Source: Isoptericola chiayiensis
GTDB lineage: Bacteria > Actinomycetota > Actinomycetes > Actinomycetales > Cellulomonadaceae
Length of the DNA: 64,000 nt
Assembly: GCF_013149805.1 (NCBI RefSeq)
Contig: NZ_JABEZT010000011.1
Location: forward strand, 32,122-96,121
Direction: 5' to 3'
The notes beneath the pieces were generated by a model, which was given only the letters and a program-made list of their open reading frames with translations, did not search any database and was not told where the DNA came from. Below are positions 8,140 through 17,436 of the stretch, in pieces; within the stretch, counting starts at the first letter, position 1, and every line of letters begins with the position of its first letter. The translations under genes and the position numbers were made by a program.

Positions 8140-8227
8140 ACCCGCGCCGGGCCCGCGCACCCGCCCAGGTCCGCCGTCGTGCGCAAAATGCCTGGCGCGG
8201 CGCGGTGGCGCGCGCGACCCTGAACCC

Positions 8228-9388
8228 ATGCAGTGGCGCATCCTCGAGGCCCCGCACGGCGACCTCGACCACCCCGACGGCTGGGCCTACCGCGGCATCG
8301 CGGAGGTCGAGCGGCAGGTCGCGCTCGCCGATCGCGGCACCGACGACGGCGCACCCACCGCCCGCGAGCTCGCCGTGAGCATGACCGACCAGACCTACCG
8401 CCGGCGTCGTCGGCTCGTCGCGGTGGTCGACGGCGGCACCCCGGCCGACGGCGGCACCCCGGCGGGCGGCGGCACCCCGGCGGGCGGGCCGCTGGTGGTC
8501 GGGCACGGGTTCCTCGGCTGCAACCTGCGCGACAACCTGCACCGCGCCGACGTGTACGTCGCCGTCGCCCCGCCCTACCGGCGCCGCGGGATCGGTGCGG
8601 CGCTCGCGGACGCCGTCGTCGCGCTCGCGCGGGCCGAGCCCGGCCGGACCACCGCGCTGTCCGAGGTCGAGTTCGCCGCCGAACCCGCGGCCGACGCCCC
8701 GGACGCCCTCGTCGCCCCCACCGGCAACGGCCGCATCAGCGCCGACCTGCCCGGCCTGCGGTTCGCGCGCCGCGCCGGCATCGGGCTGACGATGATCTCC
8801 CGGCGTTCGGTGCTGCGGCTGCCGGTGTCCGACGACGTGGCGCGGCTCGAGGAGCAGGCCCGCGCGGCCGCGGGTCCGGACTACCGGCTGCACGTCTGGC
8901 GCGACGACATCCCCGAACGGTGGCTCGCCGGGTACGCCGCGCTGGAGGAGCGCCTGACGATCGACGAGCCGAACCCCGGCCTCGACGTCGAACCCGAGCA
9001 CTGGGACGCCGAGCGGATGCGGCACGAGATGCGCGAGCTGCGCGAGGCCGGCCGCGGCTGGCTGCTGACCGCCGCGGAGCACATCCCTACCGGCGAGCTG
9101 GTCGCGGCGACCATGCTGCTGTACTTCCCCGACCGGCAGGCCTACAGCGAGCAGGAGACCACCGTCGTCGTGCCCGAGCACCGGGGACGCCGCCTCGGGA
9201 TGCTGGTCAAGTGCGTCAACCTGCGCGAGCACACCCGGGTGCGGCCCGCGACCGAGCGGATCTGGACGTGGAACAACGAGGACAACCCGCACATGCTCGC
9301 GATCAACGTCGCGATGGGGTTCCGGCCGGCGGGCGGCTCGGCGATGCTGCAGGCGCCGCTCGCGGACCTGCGGACGCTCTCGCGCTGA
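8228..9388 (+). CDS. Tandem-GNAT N-acetyltransferase
   Basis: A 386-residue protein with two GNAT folds. The first (about 75-195) carries the loop PPYRRRGIGAALAD. The second (about 220-375) carries PEHRGRRLGMLVKCVNL and the WNNEDNPHMLAINVAMGF stretch usual in actinobacterial double-GNAT proteins, some of which modify aminoglycosides or peptides. The reaction is acetyl transfer from acetyl-CoA; the substrate is unknown. Three in-frame copies of an 18-base unit encode GGTPA(D/G)G between the N-terminal part and the first fold. Upstream I see neither a clear ribosome site nor a TANNNT box. Confidence 0.88.
   Translation: MQWRILEAPHGDLDHPDGWAYRGIAEVERQVALADRGTDDGAPTARELAVSMTDQTYRRRRRLVAVVDGGTPADGGTPAGGGTPAGGPLVVGHGFLGCNLRDNLHRADVYVAVAPPYRRRGIGAALADAVVALARAEPGRTTALSEVEFAAEPAADAPDALVAPTGNGRISADLPGLRFARRAGIGLTMISRRSVLRLPVSDDVARLEEQARAAAGPDYRLHVWRDDIPERWLAGYAALEERLTIDEPNPGLDVEPEHWDAERMRHEMRELREAGRGWLLTAAEHIPTGELVAATMLLYFPDRQAYSEQETTVVVPEHRGRRLGMLVKCVNLREHTRVRPATERIWTWNNEDNPHMLAINVAMGFRPAGGSAMLQAPLADLRTLSR
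8432..8485 (+). repeat. In-frame 18-bp minisatellite inside the tandem GNAT gene
   Basis: Three head-to-tail 18-base units (8432-8449, 8450-8467, 8468-8485) begin GGCGGCACCCCGGC; units two and three are identical. They encode a Gly/Thr/Pro linker whose length could vary between strains without breaking the frame. Confidence 0.8.
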
Positions 9389-9398
9389 CCCGGGGGCC

Positions 9399-9466
9399 TC
9401 GGTTCGGCAGTTCAGCCCCGGATCGGCAGGTCGACCTGCCGATCCGGGGCTGAACTGCCGAACCGA
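9399..9466. repeat. 68-bp perfect palindrome between GNAT and DUF1330 genes
   Basis: Arms 9399-9432 and 9433-9466 are perfectly complementary over 34 bases with no spacer. It begins ten bases after the GNAT stop, so it probably terminates that transcript, but it is far longer than a terminator needs. The centre reads GCAGGTCGACCTGC. Confidence 0.85.
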
Positions 9467-9580
9467 CGGATCACGCCGAGACACCGTCTCGCTGCCTTGC
9501 GGGCGCCGCCGCCGTTAGCGTCACAGCACGGCCGCCGTCGCCCGGAGGCCGGTCACGCACCGAGACCCCAGGAGATCGCC

Positions 9581-9958
9581 ATGGCCGTCGATGCCTCCCC
9601 GTCCGCCCTCGCCGCGCTGCGCGACCACGCGCCCGACGAGCCCGTCGTCATGCTCAACCTGCTCCGCTTCGCCCCCGGCGGACGGGACACGTACGCCGAC
9701 TACATGCGCGGCGCCGCGCCGTTCCTGCAGCAGTACGGCGGCGAGCTCGTCTACGCGGGCGAGGCCGGCGACGCGCTCGTCGCGGAGGAGGGTCAGGAGT
9801 GGGACGCCGTCCTGGTGATCCGGTACGTGTCCCGGGACGCGTTCGTGCGCATGGTCTCCGACCCCGGCTACCAGGAGGTCTCCACCCTGCGGGGCCGTGC
9901 CCTGTCCGAGGCGGTGCTGCAGCCGACGGTCCCGTGGCGGGGCCGCGGGGAGAGATGA
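9581..9958 (+). CDS. DUF1330-like small protein
   Basis: A 125-residue protein of the dimeric alpha/beta-barrel type. The DUF1330 pattern is visible in PVVMLNLLRFAPGG, YADYMRGAAPFLQQYGG and the later IRYVSRDAFVRMVSDPGY. The biochemical role is unknown. The ATG at 9581 is favoured over an upstream in-frame ATG because CAGGAG lies six bases before it. A TAGCGT box at about 9512-9517 could drive it. Confidence 0.82.
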   Translation: MAVDASPSALAALRDHAPDEPVVMLNLLRFAPGGRDTYADYMRGAAPFLQQYGGELVYAGEAGDALVAEEGQEWDAVLVIRYVSRDAFVRMVSDPGYQEVSTLRGRALSEAVLQPTVPWRGRGER

Positions 9959-9972
9959 TCGCCCGCGACGCG

Positions 9973-9978
9973 TAGCGT
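9973..9978 (+). promoter_or_regulatory. -10 box of the DUF255 gene
   Basis: TAGCGT ends six bases before the ATG at 9985. The G-run between them is a weak ribosome site at best, so the gene is probably leaderless. Confidence 0.5.
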
Positions 9979-9984
9979 GGGGGC

Positions 9985-12048
<2,064 letters not shown>

Positions 12049-12057
<9 letters not shown>

Positions 12058-12131
12058 GCCAACCCCTCGCGAGGTAGGCGAACCCTTGGCGAGGTAGGGG
12101 ACCTCCCCGCCAGGTAGGCAGGCGATTCGCG
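12049..12131 (+). repeat. 20-bp tandem repeat array A at the DUF255 stop codon
   Basis: Four 20-base units begin at 12049, 12069, 12089 and 12109, each starting GCGAGGTAGG or GCCAGGTAGG followed by a variable 9-10 base half. A fifth start at 12129 (GCGAGGT) runs into the left arm of a palindrome. The TAG in unit one is the stop codon of the DUF255 gene. Confidence 0.85.
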
Positions 12132-12202
12132 AGGTCGTACCTTCCGTCTCCCGGTCGTACTCCGCGGGTACGACCCGGAGACGGAAGGTACGACCTCGCG
12201 AA
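12126..12202. repeat. Long intergenic palindrome, probable bidirectional terminator
   Basis: Arms 12126-12160 and 12168-12202 pair over 26 bases, then one C/C mismatch, then eight more bases around the loop TCCGCGG. The left arm begins with the same GCGAGGT that starts the adjacent tandem repeats. It lies between convergent genes (DUF255 and GH25), which fits a shared terminator. Confidence 0.8.
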
Positions 12203-12218
12203 CCGCGGCCGGCGGGGG

Positions 12219-12977
12219 TCAGTCGAGCGTCAGCGCCTGCAGCTCCTCGAGCGACCCGTCGAACACGTTCATGTCGATGTGGGTCTCCTCGCCGGAGTAG
12301 CCGTCCAGCACGTCGCGGTCGGAGTACTGCCAGAACTCCCACTCGTGCCGCGGCACGTCCGGGGTGAGTGCCACCGCGCGGATCCACAGCGGGTGGTCGT
12401 CGTAGTCGTCACCCAGGAACCGTTCGCGGAACTCCTGGGTGGTGTAGAGGATCGGCGGCGCGCCGTAGTGCTCCTCCAGGTCGGCGAGCAGCGGGTCGAG
12501 GATGGCTCGCAGCTCTGCGACGCTCGGCGGGTCGGCCGCGAACCCGGCGTAGTACTCGGCGTCGACCACCGGCGGCAGGGTGCCCGGGGTGGCGGGGACC
12601 TGCTCGATCATGTTCGCCGCCTGCGTCTCGCCGGGGCTCTCGAAGGACAGGAAGTGGTAGGCGCCCACCACCAGGTCCGTCGCCAGGGCACCGTCCCAGT
12701 TGGCGGCGAAGCGCTCGTCGACGTGGCTCGACCCCTCGGTCGCCTTGATGAACGCGAAGTCGATGTCCTCGTCGGCCAGCACGGGCCAGTCGATGTCGCC
12801 CTGGTAGCTCGAGACGTCGACACCGCGTACGTCGTAGCCGCTCGCCAGGAACCGGTTCGGCCAGAGCACCCCGTTCCACACCAGCAGCGCGAGCACCCCC
12901 ACCACCAGCACCGACGCAGCGAGAGCCGCTGCCGTCCACCGCAGCCACCGCCGTCGTCCCACCCGCTGTGCACCCAT
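12219..12977 (-). CDS. GH25 family muramidase (lysozyme), membrane-anchored or secreted
   Basis: A 252-residue glycoside hydrolase 25 protein, expected to cut the beta-1,4 bond of peptidoglycan outside the membrane. An N-terminal membrane segment or uncleaved signal (about 14-38) follows a basic start. The catalytic fold is seen in RGVDVSSYQGDIDW (D54), FIKATEG and the acidic pair PVVDAEYY. The HIDMNVFDG near the end is typical of GH25. The ATG at 12977 (MGAQRVGRRR) is preferred: GATGAGGAC precedes it and the signal starts there, while the longer frame upstream overlaps other features. Confidence 0.9.
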   Translation of the reverse strand: MGAQRVGRRRWLRWTAAALAASVLVVGVLALLVWNGVLWPNRFLASGYDVRGVDVSSYQGDIDWPVLADEDIDFAFIKATEGSSHVDERFAANWDGALATDLVVGAYHFLSFESPGETQAANMIEQVPATPGTLPPVVDAEYYAGFAADPPSVAELRAILDPLLADLEEHYGAPPILYTTQEFRERFLGDDYDDHPLWIRAVALTPDVPRHEWEFWQYSDRDVLDGYSGEETHIDMNVFDGSLEELQALTLD

Positions 12978-13085
12978 GTCCTCATCCTGGCAGGCCGCCC
13001 GGCAGGGAGACGCACGCCACGGAACCGGCCCGCGACGTCGGACGTTGCCACGACGACACCCGCAGATCCCACGGAGGAACCCCGC

Positions 13086-13472
13086 ATGCCCGCCACCTCG
13101 ACGAAGCCGCCGCTGACCGGCCTCGGCCGCCTCTTCGCCGTCGTCGCCTGGATCGAGGCGTTCACCTGGGCCGGCCTCCTGGTCGGCATGTTCCTCAAGT
13201 ACGTCACCGAGACCACCGAGGCCGGGGTCTGGCTGTTCGGGCGGCTGCACGGCGGGGCATTCGTCGCCTACGGGATCGTCGCCCTGGTCGTCGCCGTGAA
13301 GTACCGGTGGGGGATCTGGCGCACGCTCGTGGCGCTCGCGGCGGCCGTCCCGCCGCTGACGACGCTGCTCGCCGAGTGGTGGCTGCGCCGCACCGGCCAC
13401 CTGACGGCACCGGACGCGCGGACCGCACCGGACGTGCCGACCGCGGCCGAACGGTCGGTGCCGACCGCCTGA
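13086..13472 (+). CDS. DUF3817 integral membrane protein
   Basis: A 128-residue protein with about three membrane helices, matching the DUF3817 group of small actinobacterial membrane proteins (RLFAVVAWIEAFTWAGLL, GRLHGGAFVAYGIVALVVA, WRTLVALAAAVPP). Function is unknown. GGAGGAACCCCGC before the ATG supports this start over the much longer upstream frame. The last 25 residues are a low-complexity tail of near-repeats (TAPDARTAPDVPTA). Convergent to the Lrp-type gene, with a hairpin between. Confidence 0.85.
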   Translation: MPATSTKPPLTGLGRLFAVVAWIEAFTWAGLLVGMFLKYVTETTEAGVWLFGRLHGGAFVAYGIVALVVAVKYRWGIWRTLVALAAAVPPLTTLLAEWWLRRTGHLTAPDARTAPDVPTAAERSVPTA

Positions 13473-13495
13473 CGGCCCCGGCCCCGCGCACCCGC

Positions 13496-13559
13496 CGCTG
13501 TGGGCATGAAATCTGCACCCCTGGAACGCTCCAGAGCTGCAGATTTCATGCCCACAGCG
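13496..13559. terminator. Long hairpin between convergent DUF3817 and Lrp genes
   Basis: Arms 13496-13517 and 13538-13559 pair perfectly over 22 bases; a second inner stem CTGGA/TCCAG closes the loop. It lies between two converging genes and can terminate both. It belongs by architecture to the long intergenic palindromes seen elsewhere in the window. Confidence 0.75.
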
Positions 13560-13569
13560 TCTCGGGCAG

Positions 13570-14013
13570 TCAGTCGAGGCGCGTCGGCCGGTCGATCACC
13601 CGGGACATCACGATCGACGTGCGCGTCTTGTCGACGCGCGCACCCACGCGGAAGGACTCGACGATCCGTTCCACGTCGGACATCGAGTCGGCCATGATCT
13701 GCACGAGCGCGTCCGCCTCGCCGGTGACGGTGTCGACGCGCACCACCTCGGGGATCGGGCCGAAGTCGCGCTCCAGCGTCGCCGGCGAGATGTTGCCGCG
13801 GCAGAAGATCTCGACGTAGGCGACGATCCGCCACCCGAGCTGCTCGGGGGAGACCTGCACGGTGAACCCCGAGATCTCCCCGCGCGCCTGCATGCGGTCG
13901 ACGCGCCGCTTCACCGCGGGCGCGGACAGGCCCACGGACTCGCCGATCTCGGCGAACGACGCCCGCCCGTCGCGCAGCAGGTGCCCCACGATCTTCCGGT
14001 TGATCTCGTCCAC
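13570..14013 (-). CDS. Lrp/AsnC family transcriptional regulator
   Basis: A 147-residue regulator. Residues 1-60 form the AsnC-type helix-turn-helix (VDEINRKIVGHLLRDGR, LSAPAVKRRVDRM), and the remainder is the RAM ligand-binding domain (VVRVDTVTGEADALVQIM). The GTG at 14013 has the strong ribosome site GAGGAGGGG; a longer frame upstream adds 31 residues without support. It diverges from the DDAH-like/ornithine cyclodeaminase operon, so it probably responds to arginine, ornithine or proline and controls that operon. Confidence 0.9.
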   Translation of the reverse strand: MDEINRKIVGHLLRDGRASFAEIGESVGLSAPAVKRRVDRMQARGEISGFTVQVSPEQLGWRIVAYVEIFCRGNISPATLERDFGPIPEVVRVDTVTGEADALVQIMADSMSDVERIVESFRVGARVDKTRTSIVMSRVIDRPTRLD

Positions 14014-14053
14014 CGTTTCCCCTCCTCGCGCGTCGATCTGTTGCGTCCAGGCT

Positions 14054-14094
14054 AACGAATCGTGCAGAACCGCGCCCCAATGGGCAAGATCGTT
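14054..14094. promoter_or_regulatory. Imperfect inverted repeat, possible Lrp binding region
   Basis: AACGAATCGTGC (14054-14065) and GCAAGATCGTT (14084-14094) form an imperfect dyad in the 119-bp divergent interval. Assignment to the adjacent Lrp-type protein is inference from position. Confidence 0.4.
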
Positions 14095-14120
14095 GCCGTC
14101 GGCCACAACGTCGCTCCCCG

Positions 14121-14126
14121 TACCGT
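14121..14126 (+). promoter_or_regulatory. -10 box of the DDAH-like gene
   Basis: TACCGT ends six bases before the ATG at 14133; leaderless arrangement, no ribosome site. Confidence 0.45.
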
Positions 14127-14132
14127 CCCGGT

Positions 14133-15098
14133 ATGACGCTGCTCACACCACCCCTGCCCGGGCCCGGGACGCTACCGGCGACGTCGGCGACGCCGTCCGA
14201 CCGGGCCGCCACCCCGCGCCACTACCTCATGTGCCCGCCGGTCCACTTCGACGTCGTCTACGCGATCAACCCCTGGATGGACGTCAGCGTCCCGGTCGAC
14301 GCCGGGCACGCCGTCGTGCAGTGGCAGGCCCTCAAGGCGGCCTACGAGTCCCGCGGCCACCGGGTCGACGTGATCCGCCCCGAGCCGGGACTGCCGGACA
14401 TGGTCTACGCGGCCAACGGCGGCGTCGTCGTCGGCGGCCGTGCCCTCGCCGCGCGCTTCACCCACCCCGAGCGTCAGCCCGAGGGCGCCGCCTACGAGGC
14501 GTGGCTGCGCACCACCGGCGCCGACCACGGCCTGCAGAGCCTCGGCCAGGCCGCCGAGCTCAACGAGGGCGAGGGCGACCTGCTGTGGGACGGCGAAGTC
14601 CTGCTCGCCGGCACCGGCTTCCGCACCAGCCGCGCCGCGCACGCCGAGGCCTCCGTCCGGCTCGACGTCGACGTCGTCACCCTCGAGCTCGTCGACCCGC
14701 GCTTCTACCACCTCGACACGGCGCTGGCCGTGCTGAGCACCGGCACCCGGGGCGACGGCGGCACGCACGACGGCGGCACGCGGCCCGAGATCGCGTACTT
14801 CCCGGAGGCGTTCACCCCGGCGTCCCGCGCCGTGCTGCGCGAGCGGTACCCCGACGCGATCGAGGCCACCGAGGACGACGCCGCGGTCCTCGGCCTCAAC
14901 GCCGTCAGCGACGGCCGCCACGTGTTCCTGTCCGACCGTGCCACCGGGATGCACGCCGCGCTGCGCGAGCGCGGGTTCGACCCCGTCGGGGTCGACCTGT
15001 CCGAGCTGCTCAAGGGGGGCGGATCCGTCAAGTGCTGCACCCTCGAGCTGCGTGCCGCGCAGCCGTCGTCCACCGAGCCGAAGGAGGCCCGCGCATGA
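14133..15098 (+). CDS. Dimethylargininase/amidinotransferase-superfamily hydrolase (DDAH-like)
   Basis: A 321-residue member of the guanidino-group-modifying superfamily. Visible landmarks are DMVYAANGGVVVGG, the catalytic histidine region FYHLDTAL and the C-terminal nucleophile in GGGSVKCCTLEL. Typical members turn dimethylarginine or arginine into citrulline or ornithine. The stop overlaps the ornithine cyclodeaminase start (ATGA), so the two are made together. That partner makes arginine/ornithine catabolism more likely than methylarginine clearance. A short GDGGTHDGGT insertion before residue 215 is low-complexity. Confidence 0.87.
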   Translation: MTLLTPPLPGPGTLPATSATPSDRAATPRHYLMCPPVHFDVVYAINPWMDVSVPVDAGHAVVQWQALKAAYESRGHRVDVIRPEPGLPDMVYAANGGVVVGGRALAARFTHPERQPEGAAYEAWLRTTGADHGLQSLGQAAELNEGEGDLLWDGEVLLAGTGFRTSRAAHAEASVRLDVDVVTLELVDPRFYHLDTALAVLSTGTRGDGGTHDGGTRPEIAYFPEAFTPASRAVLRERYPDAIEATEDDAAVLGLNAVSDGRHVFLSDRATGMHAALRERGFDPVGVDLSELLKGGGSVKCCTLELRAAQPSSTEPKEARA

Positions 15099-16174
15099 CC
15101 ACCGTCGACCTGCTGGACGTCGCCGCCACCGCCCGCTGGGTCGCCGGCCGCGGCGCCGAGCGCATCATCACCGAGCTGATCGACGCCCTCGCCGCCGACT
15201 TCCGGCGCTGGCCCGAGCTCGACAAGCGGCCCCGCGTCGCCTCGCACTCCGCGGAGGGCGTCATCGAGCTCATGCCCACGTCCGACGGCGTCACCTACGG
15301 GTTCAAGTACGTCAACGGCCACCCGGTGAACCCGGCGCGAGGCTTCCAGACCGTCACCGCGTTCGGCGTGCTCGCCGACGTCCACAACGGCTACCCGACG
15401 TTCCTCGCGGAGATGACCCTGCTGACGGCCCTGCGCACGGCGGCGACGTCGGCGCTCGCCGCGCGCCTGCTGGCCCGCCCGGACAGCCGCACGCTCGCGC
15501 TGATCGGCACCGGAACCCAGGCGGAGTTCCAGGCGCTCGGGATGCGCGCCGCTCTCGGGATCACGCACCTGCGGGCCTGGGACGTCGACCCGGCGGCCCG
15601 CGAGAAGCTGGTGCGCAACGCCCGCGCGCTCGGGTTCGACGTCCACGAGGCCACCAGCGCCGCCGACGCCGTCCGCGGTGCCGACGTCGTGACCACCTGC
15701 ACCGCGGACAAGCGCGACGCCACCGTGCTGACGGCGGACATGCTGGCCGACGCCGCCCCCGGGGTTCACGTCAACGCGATCGGCGGTGACTGCCCGGGAA
15801 AGACCGAGCTGGAGGCGAGCATCCTGACGGCGCCGGGCCGTCCGGGCGCACCCGCCCCGGCCGTGGTGGTCGAGTACACGCCGCAGACGCGCATCGAGGG
15901 CGAGATCCAGCAGCTCGACCCCGACTTCCCGGTGACCGAGCTGTGGGAGATCCTCGTCGGCGACGCCGTCGGGCGGACCGCCCCCGACCAGGTGACCGTC
16001 TTCGACTCGGTCGGGTTCGCCGTCGAGGACTGGACGGCCCTGCGCTACGTGCACGAGGCCGTGCGCCGCGACGCACCCGCCCTGCTGCAGCAGGTGGACC
16101 TGATCGCCGAACCGGCCGACCCGAAGGACCTGTGGTCGCTCGTCGCGGCGGAGGCCTTGGCCGCCCAGCGGTGA
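15095..16174 (+). CDS. Ornithine cyclodeaminase
   Basis: A 359-residue protein of the ornithine cyclodeaminase/mu-crystallin family, long form. It converts L-ornithine to L-proline and ammonia using bound NAD. The substrate region FKYVNGHPVNPARG and EMTLLTALRTAATSALAA precede the Rossmann loop GTGTQAEFQALG (about 136-147); HVNAIGGDCPGKTEL follows. GGAGG precedes the ATG, which overlaps the upstream stop by ATGA. With the upstream hydrolase it gives a two-step arginine-to-proline path under the divergent Lrp regulator. Confidence 0.92.
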   Translation: MTTVDLLDVAATARWVAGRGAERIITELIDALAADFRRWPELDKRPRVASHSAEGVIELMPTSDGVTYGFKYVNGHPVNPARGFQTVTAFGVLADVHNGYPTFLAEMTLLTALRTAATSALAARLLARPDSRTLALIGTGTQAEFQALGMRAALGITHLRAWDVDPAAREKLVRNARALGFDVHEATSAADAVRGADVVTTCTADKRDATVLTADMLADAAPGVHVNAIGGDCPGKTELEASILTAPGRPGAPAPAVVVEYTPQTRIEGEIQQLDPDFPVTELWEILVGDAVGRTAPDQVTVFDSVGFAVEDWTALRYVHEAVRRDAPALLQQVDLIAEPADPKDLWSLVAAEALAAQR

Positions 16175-16181
16175 CCGGCCG

Positions 16182-16205
16182 GCGGTGACGGTCCGCCGTC
16201 GCCGC
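16182..16205 (+). terminator. Hairpin after ornithine cyclodeaminase
   Basis: GCGGTGACGG (16182-16191) and CCGTCGCCGC (16196-16205) form a 10-bp stem with one G-U pair and a four-base loop, eight bases after the stop and before the convergent FUSC gene. Confidence 0.55.
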
Positions 16206-16231
16206 GCCGAGCCCCCCGACGTCGCCGCCGC

Positions 16232-17317
16232 TCAGGTCCGTACGGGCCGGGCGGTGGCGACGTCGTCGACCACGTCGACGATGGCCTGCAGGTTCGCGAT
16301 GAGGGCCCCGTACAGCGGCCAGTAGCGGGCACCGAGGTCCTCGTCGGACAGGTCGTCGGCGAGCTCGCGCAGGTCGGCGCGCAGCGGTGCGACGTCCTGG
16401 TCGGGGTCGGCGACGCGCCGGCCGGTCTCGGCGAGCAGCGCGATGTACCGGCCGCGGAAGCGCTCGTCCCACGAGTCGGCCTCCCGGCTGGACTCGCGCA
16501 CCTGCCGGGCGATGCTCTGCGTCTGCACGACGCCCTCCTCGAGGCGCAGCAGGATCTGGGGATAACCCTGGATCTCCTCGCCGGGGTGGCGCCGACGGCG
16601 GGGGTTCCAGCGTCCGGCCTCGCGGGCGGTGTTGACCAGCGACCAGGCGTGGTCGACGTCGCGGGAGATCTCCCGGGTGCGTTCGATCCAGTCGTCCTCC
16701 TCCTGGGAGTCCCAGGGCCGCTCCATCTGGGTGGCCATGTCGCTGAGCAGTGAGCCGAGCTTGGCGTCGACGTCGTCGATCTGCTGCTGGGCGCTGCGGT
16801 CGTTGAGCGGCGGGAAGACGAGCAGGTTGACCAGCACGGCCACACCGACGCCGACGGCCGTGTCGAGGAGGCGGTCGGGCAGCAGGTCGATGGCGCGCTG
16901 CTCGGACAGGTTGTAGCCGGTGGTGATGACGAACAGGGCGGTGGTGGCGACGGTGACGCCCTCTTCACGCAGCCAGGGCAGGCGCCCCAGGATCAGCCCG
17001 ACCAGCAGCGCCAGCCCGAACGACCACACGGTGGCCTCGAAGGCGGTGACGACCACGAGGGAGAGCAGGATGCCGGCGCCGACCGCGAGCACGGTCTGCA
17101 CTCCGCGCCAGAGCGTGCGGTGGACGGTGGCATGGACCGTGAGCAGCGCGACCCAGGGGGCGAGGAACGCCTGCTCGAGCCCGAGCACCATCTCGGCCAG
17201 CGCCCAGGCGGCGGTCGCCGCGAGGGCGGCCTTGAACATCTGCAGCGCGTCGGTCTGGTTCGCGGGGGAGGCGAACCAGTCGCGTGTTCGTGACCAGACC
17301 CGTTCGACCATGAGCAT
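16232..17317 (-). CDS. FUSC family membrane protein (aromatic acid exporter-like)
   Basis: A 361-residue protein with an N-terminal block of about six membrane helices (residues 35-170; WVALLTVHATVHRTLWRGVQ is the FUSC hallmark) and a long, charged, helical cytoplasmic C-terminal half. FUSC proteins resemble p-hydroxybenzoic acid efflux pumps; the substrate is unknown. Start is uncertain between the ATG at 17317 and the ATG two codons later; no good ribosome site is visible. It is divergent from the sigma4/zinc-finger fusion. Confidence 0.83.
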   Translation of the reverse strand: MLMVERVWSRTRDWFASPANQTDALQMFKAALAATAAWALAEMVLGLEQAFLAPWVALLTVHATVHRTLWRGVQTVLAVGAGILLSLVVVTAFEATVWSFGLALLVGLILGRLPWLREEGVTVATTALFVITTGYNLSEQRAIDLLPDRLLDTAVGVGVAVLVNLLVFPPLNDRSAQQQIDDVDAKLGSLLSDMATQMERPWDSQEEDDWIERTREISRDVDHAWSLVNTAREAGRWNPRRRRHPGEEIQGYPQILLRLEEGVVQTQSIARQVRESSREADSWDERFRGRYIALLAETGRRVADPDQDVAPLRADLRELADDLSDEDLGARYWPLYGALIANLQAIVDVVDDVATARPVRT

Positions 17318-17436
17318 CAGTGAACCGGAACGCCCGCGGCCGCGCTCGCGCAGACGGGCGTGACTTTCCCCGCACGGGCAGGTGTTGGAACAATGCCCTG
17401 CGAGTCGGTCCGGTCGGTGGGGAACAGAGGTGGCGC

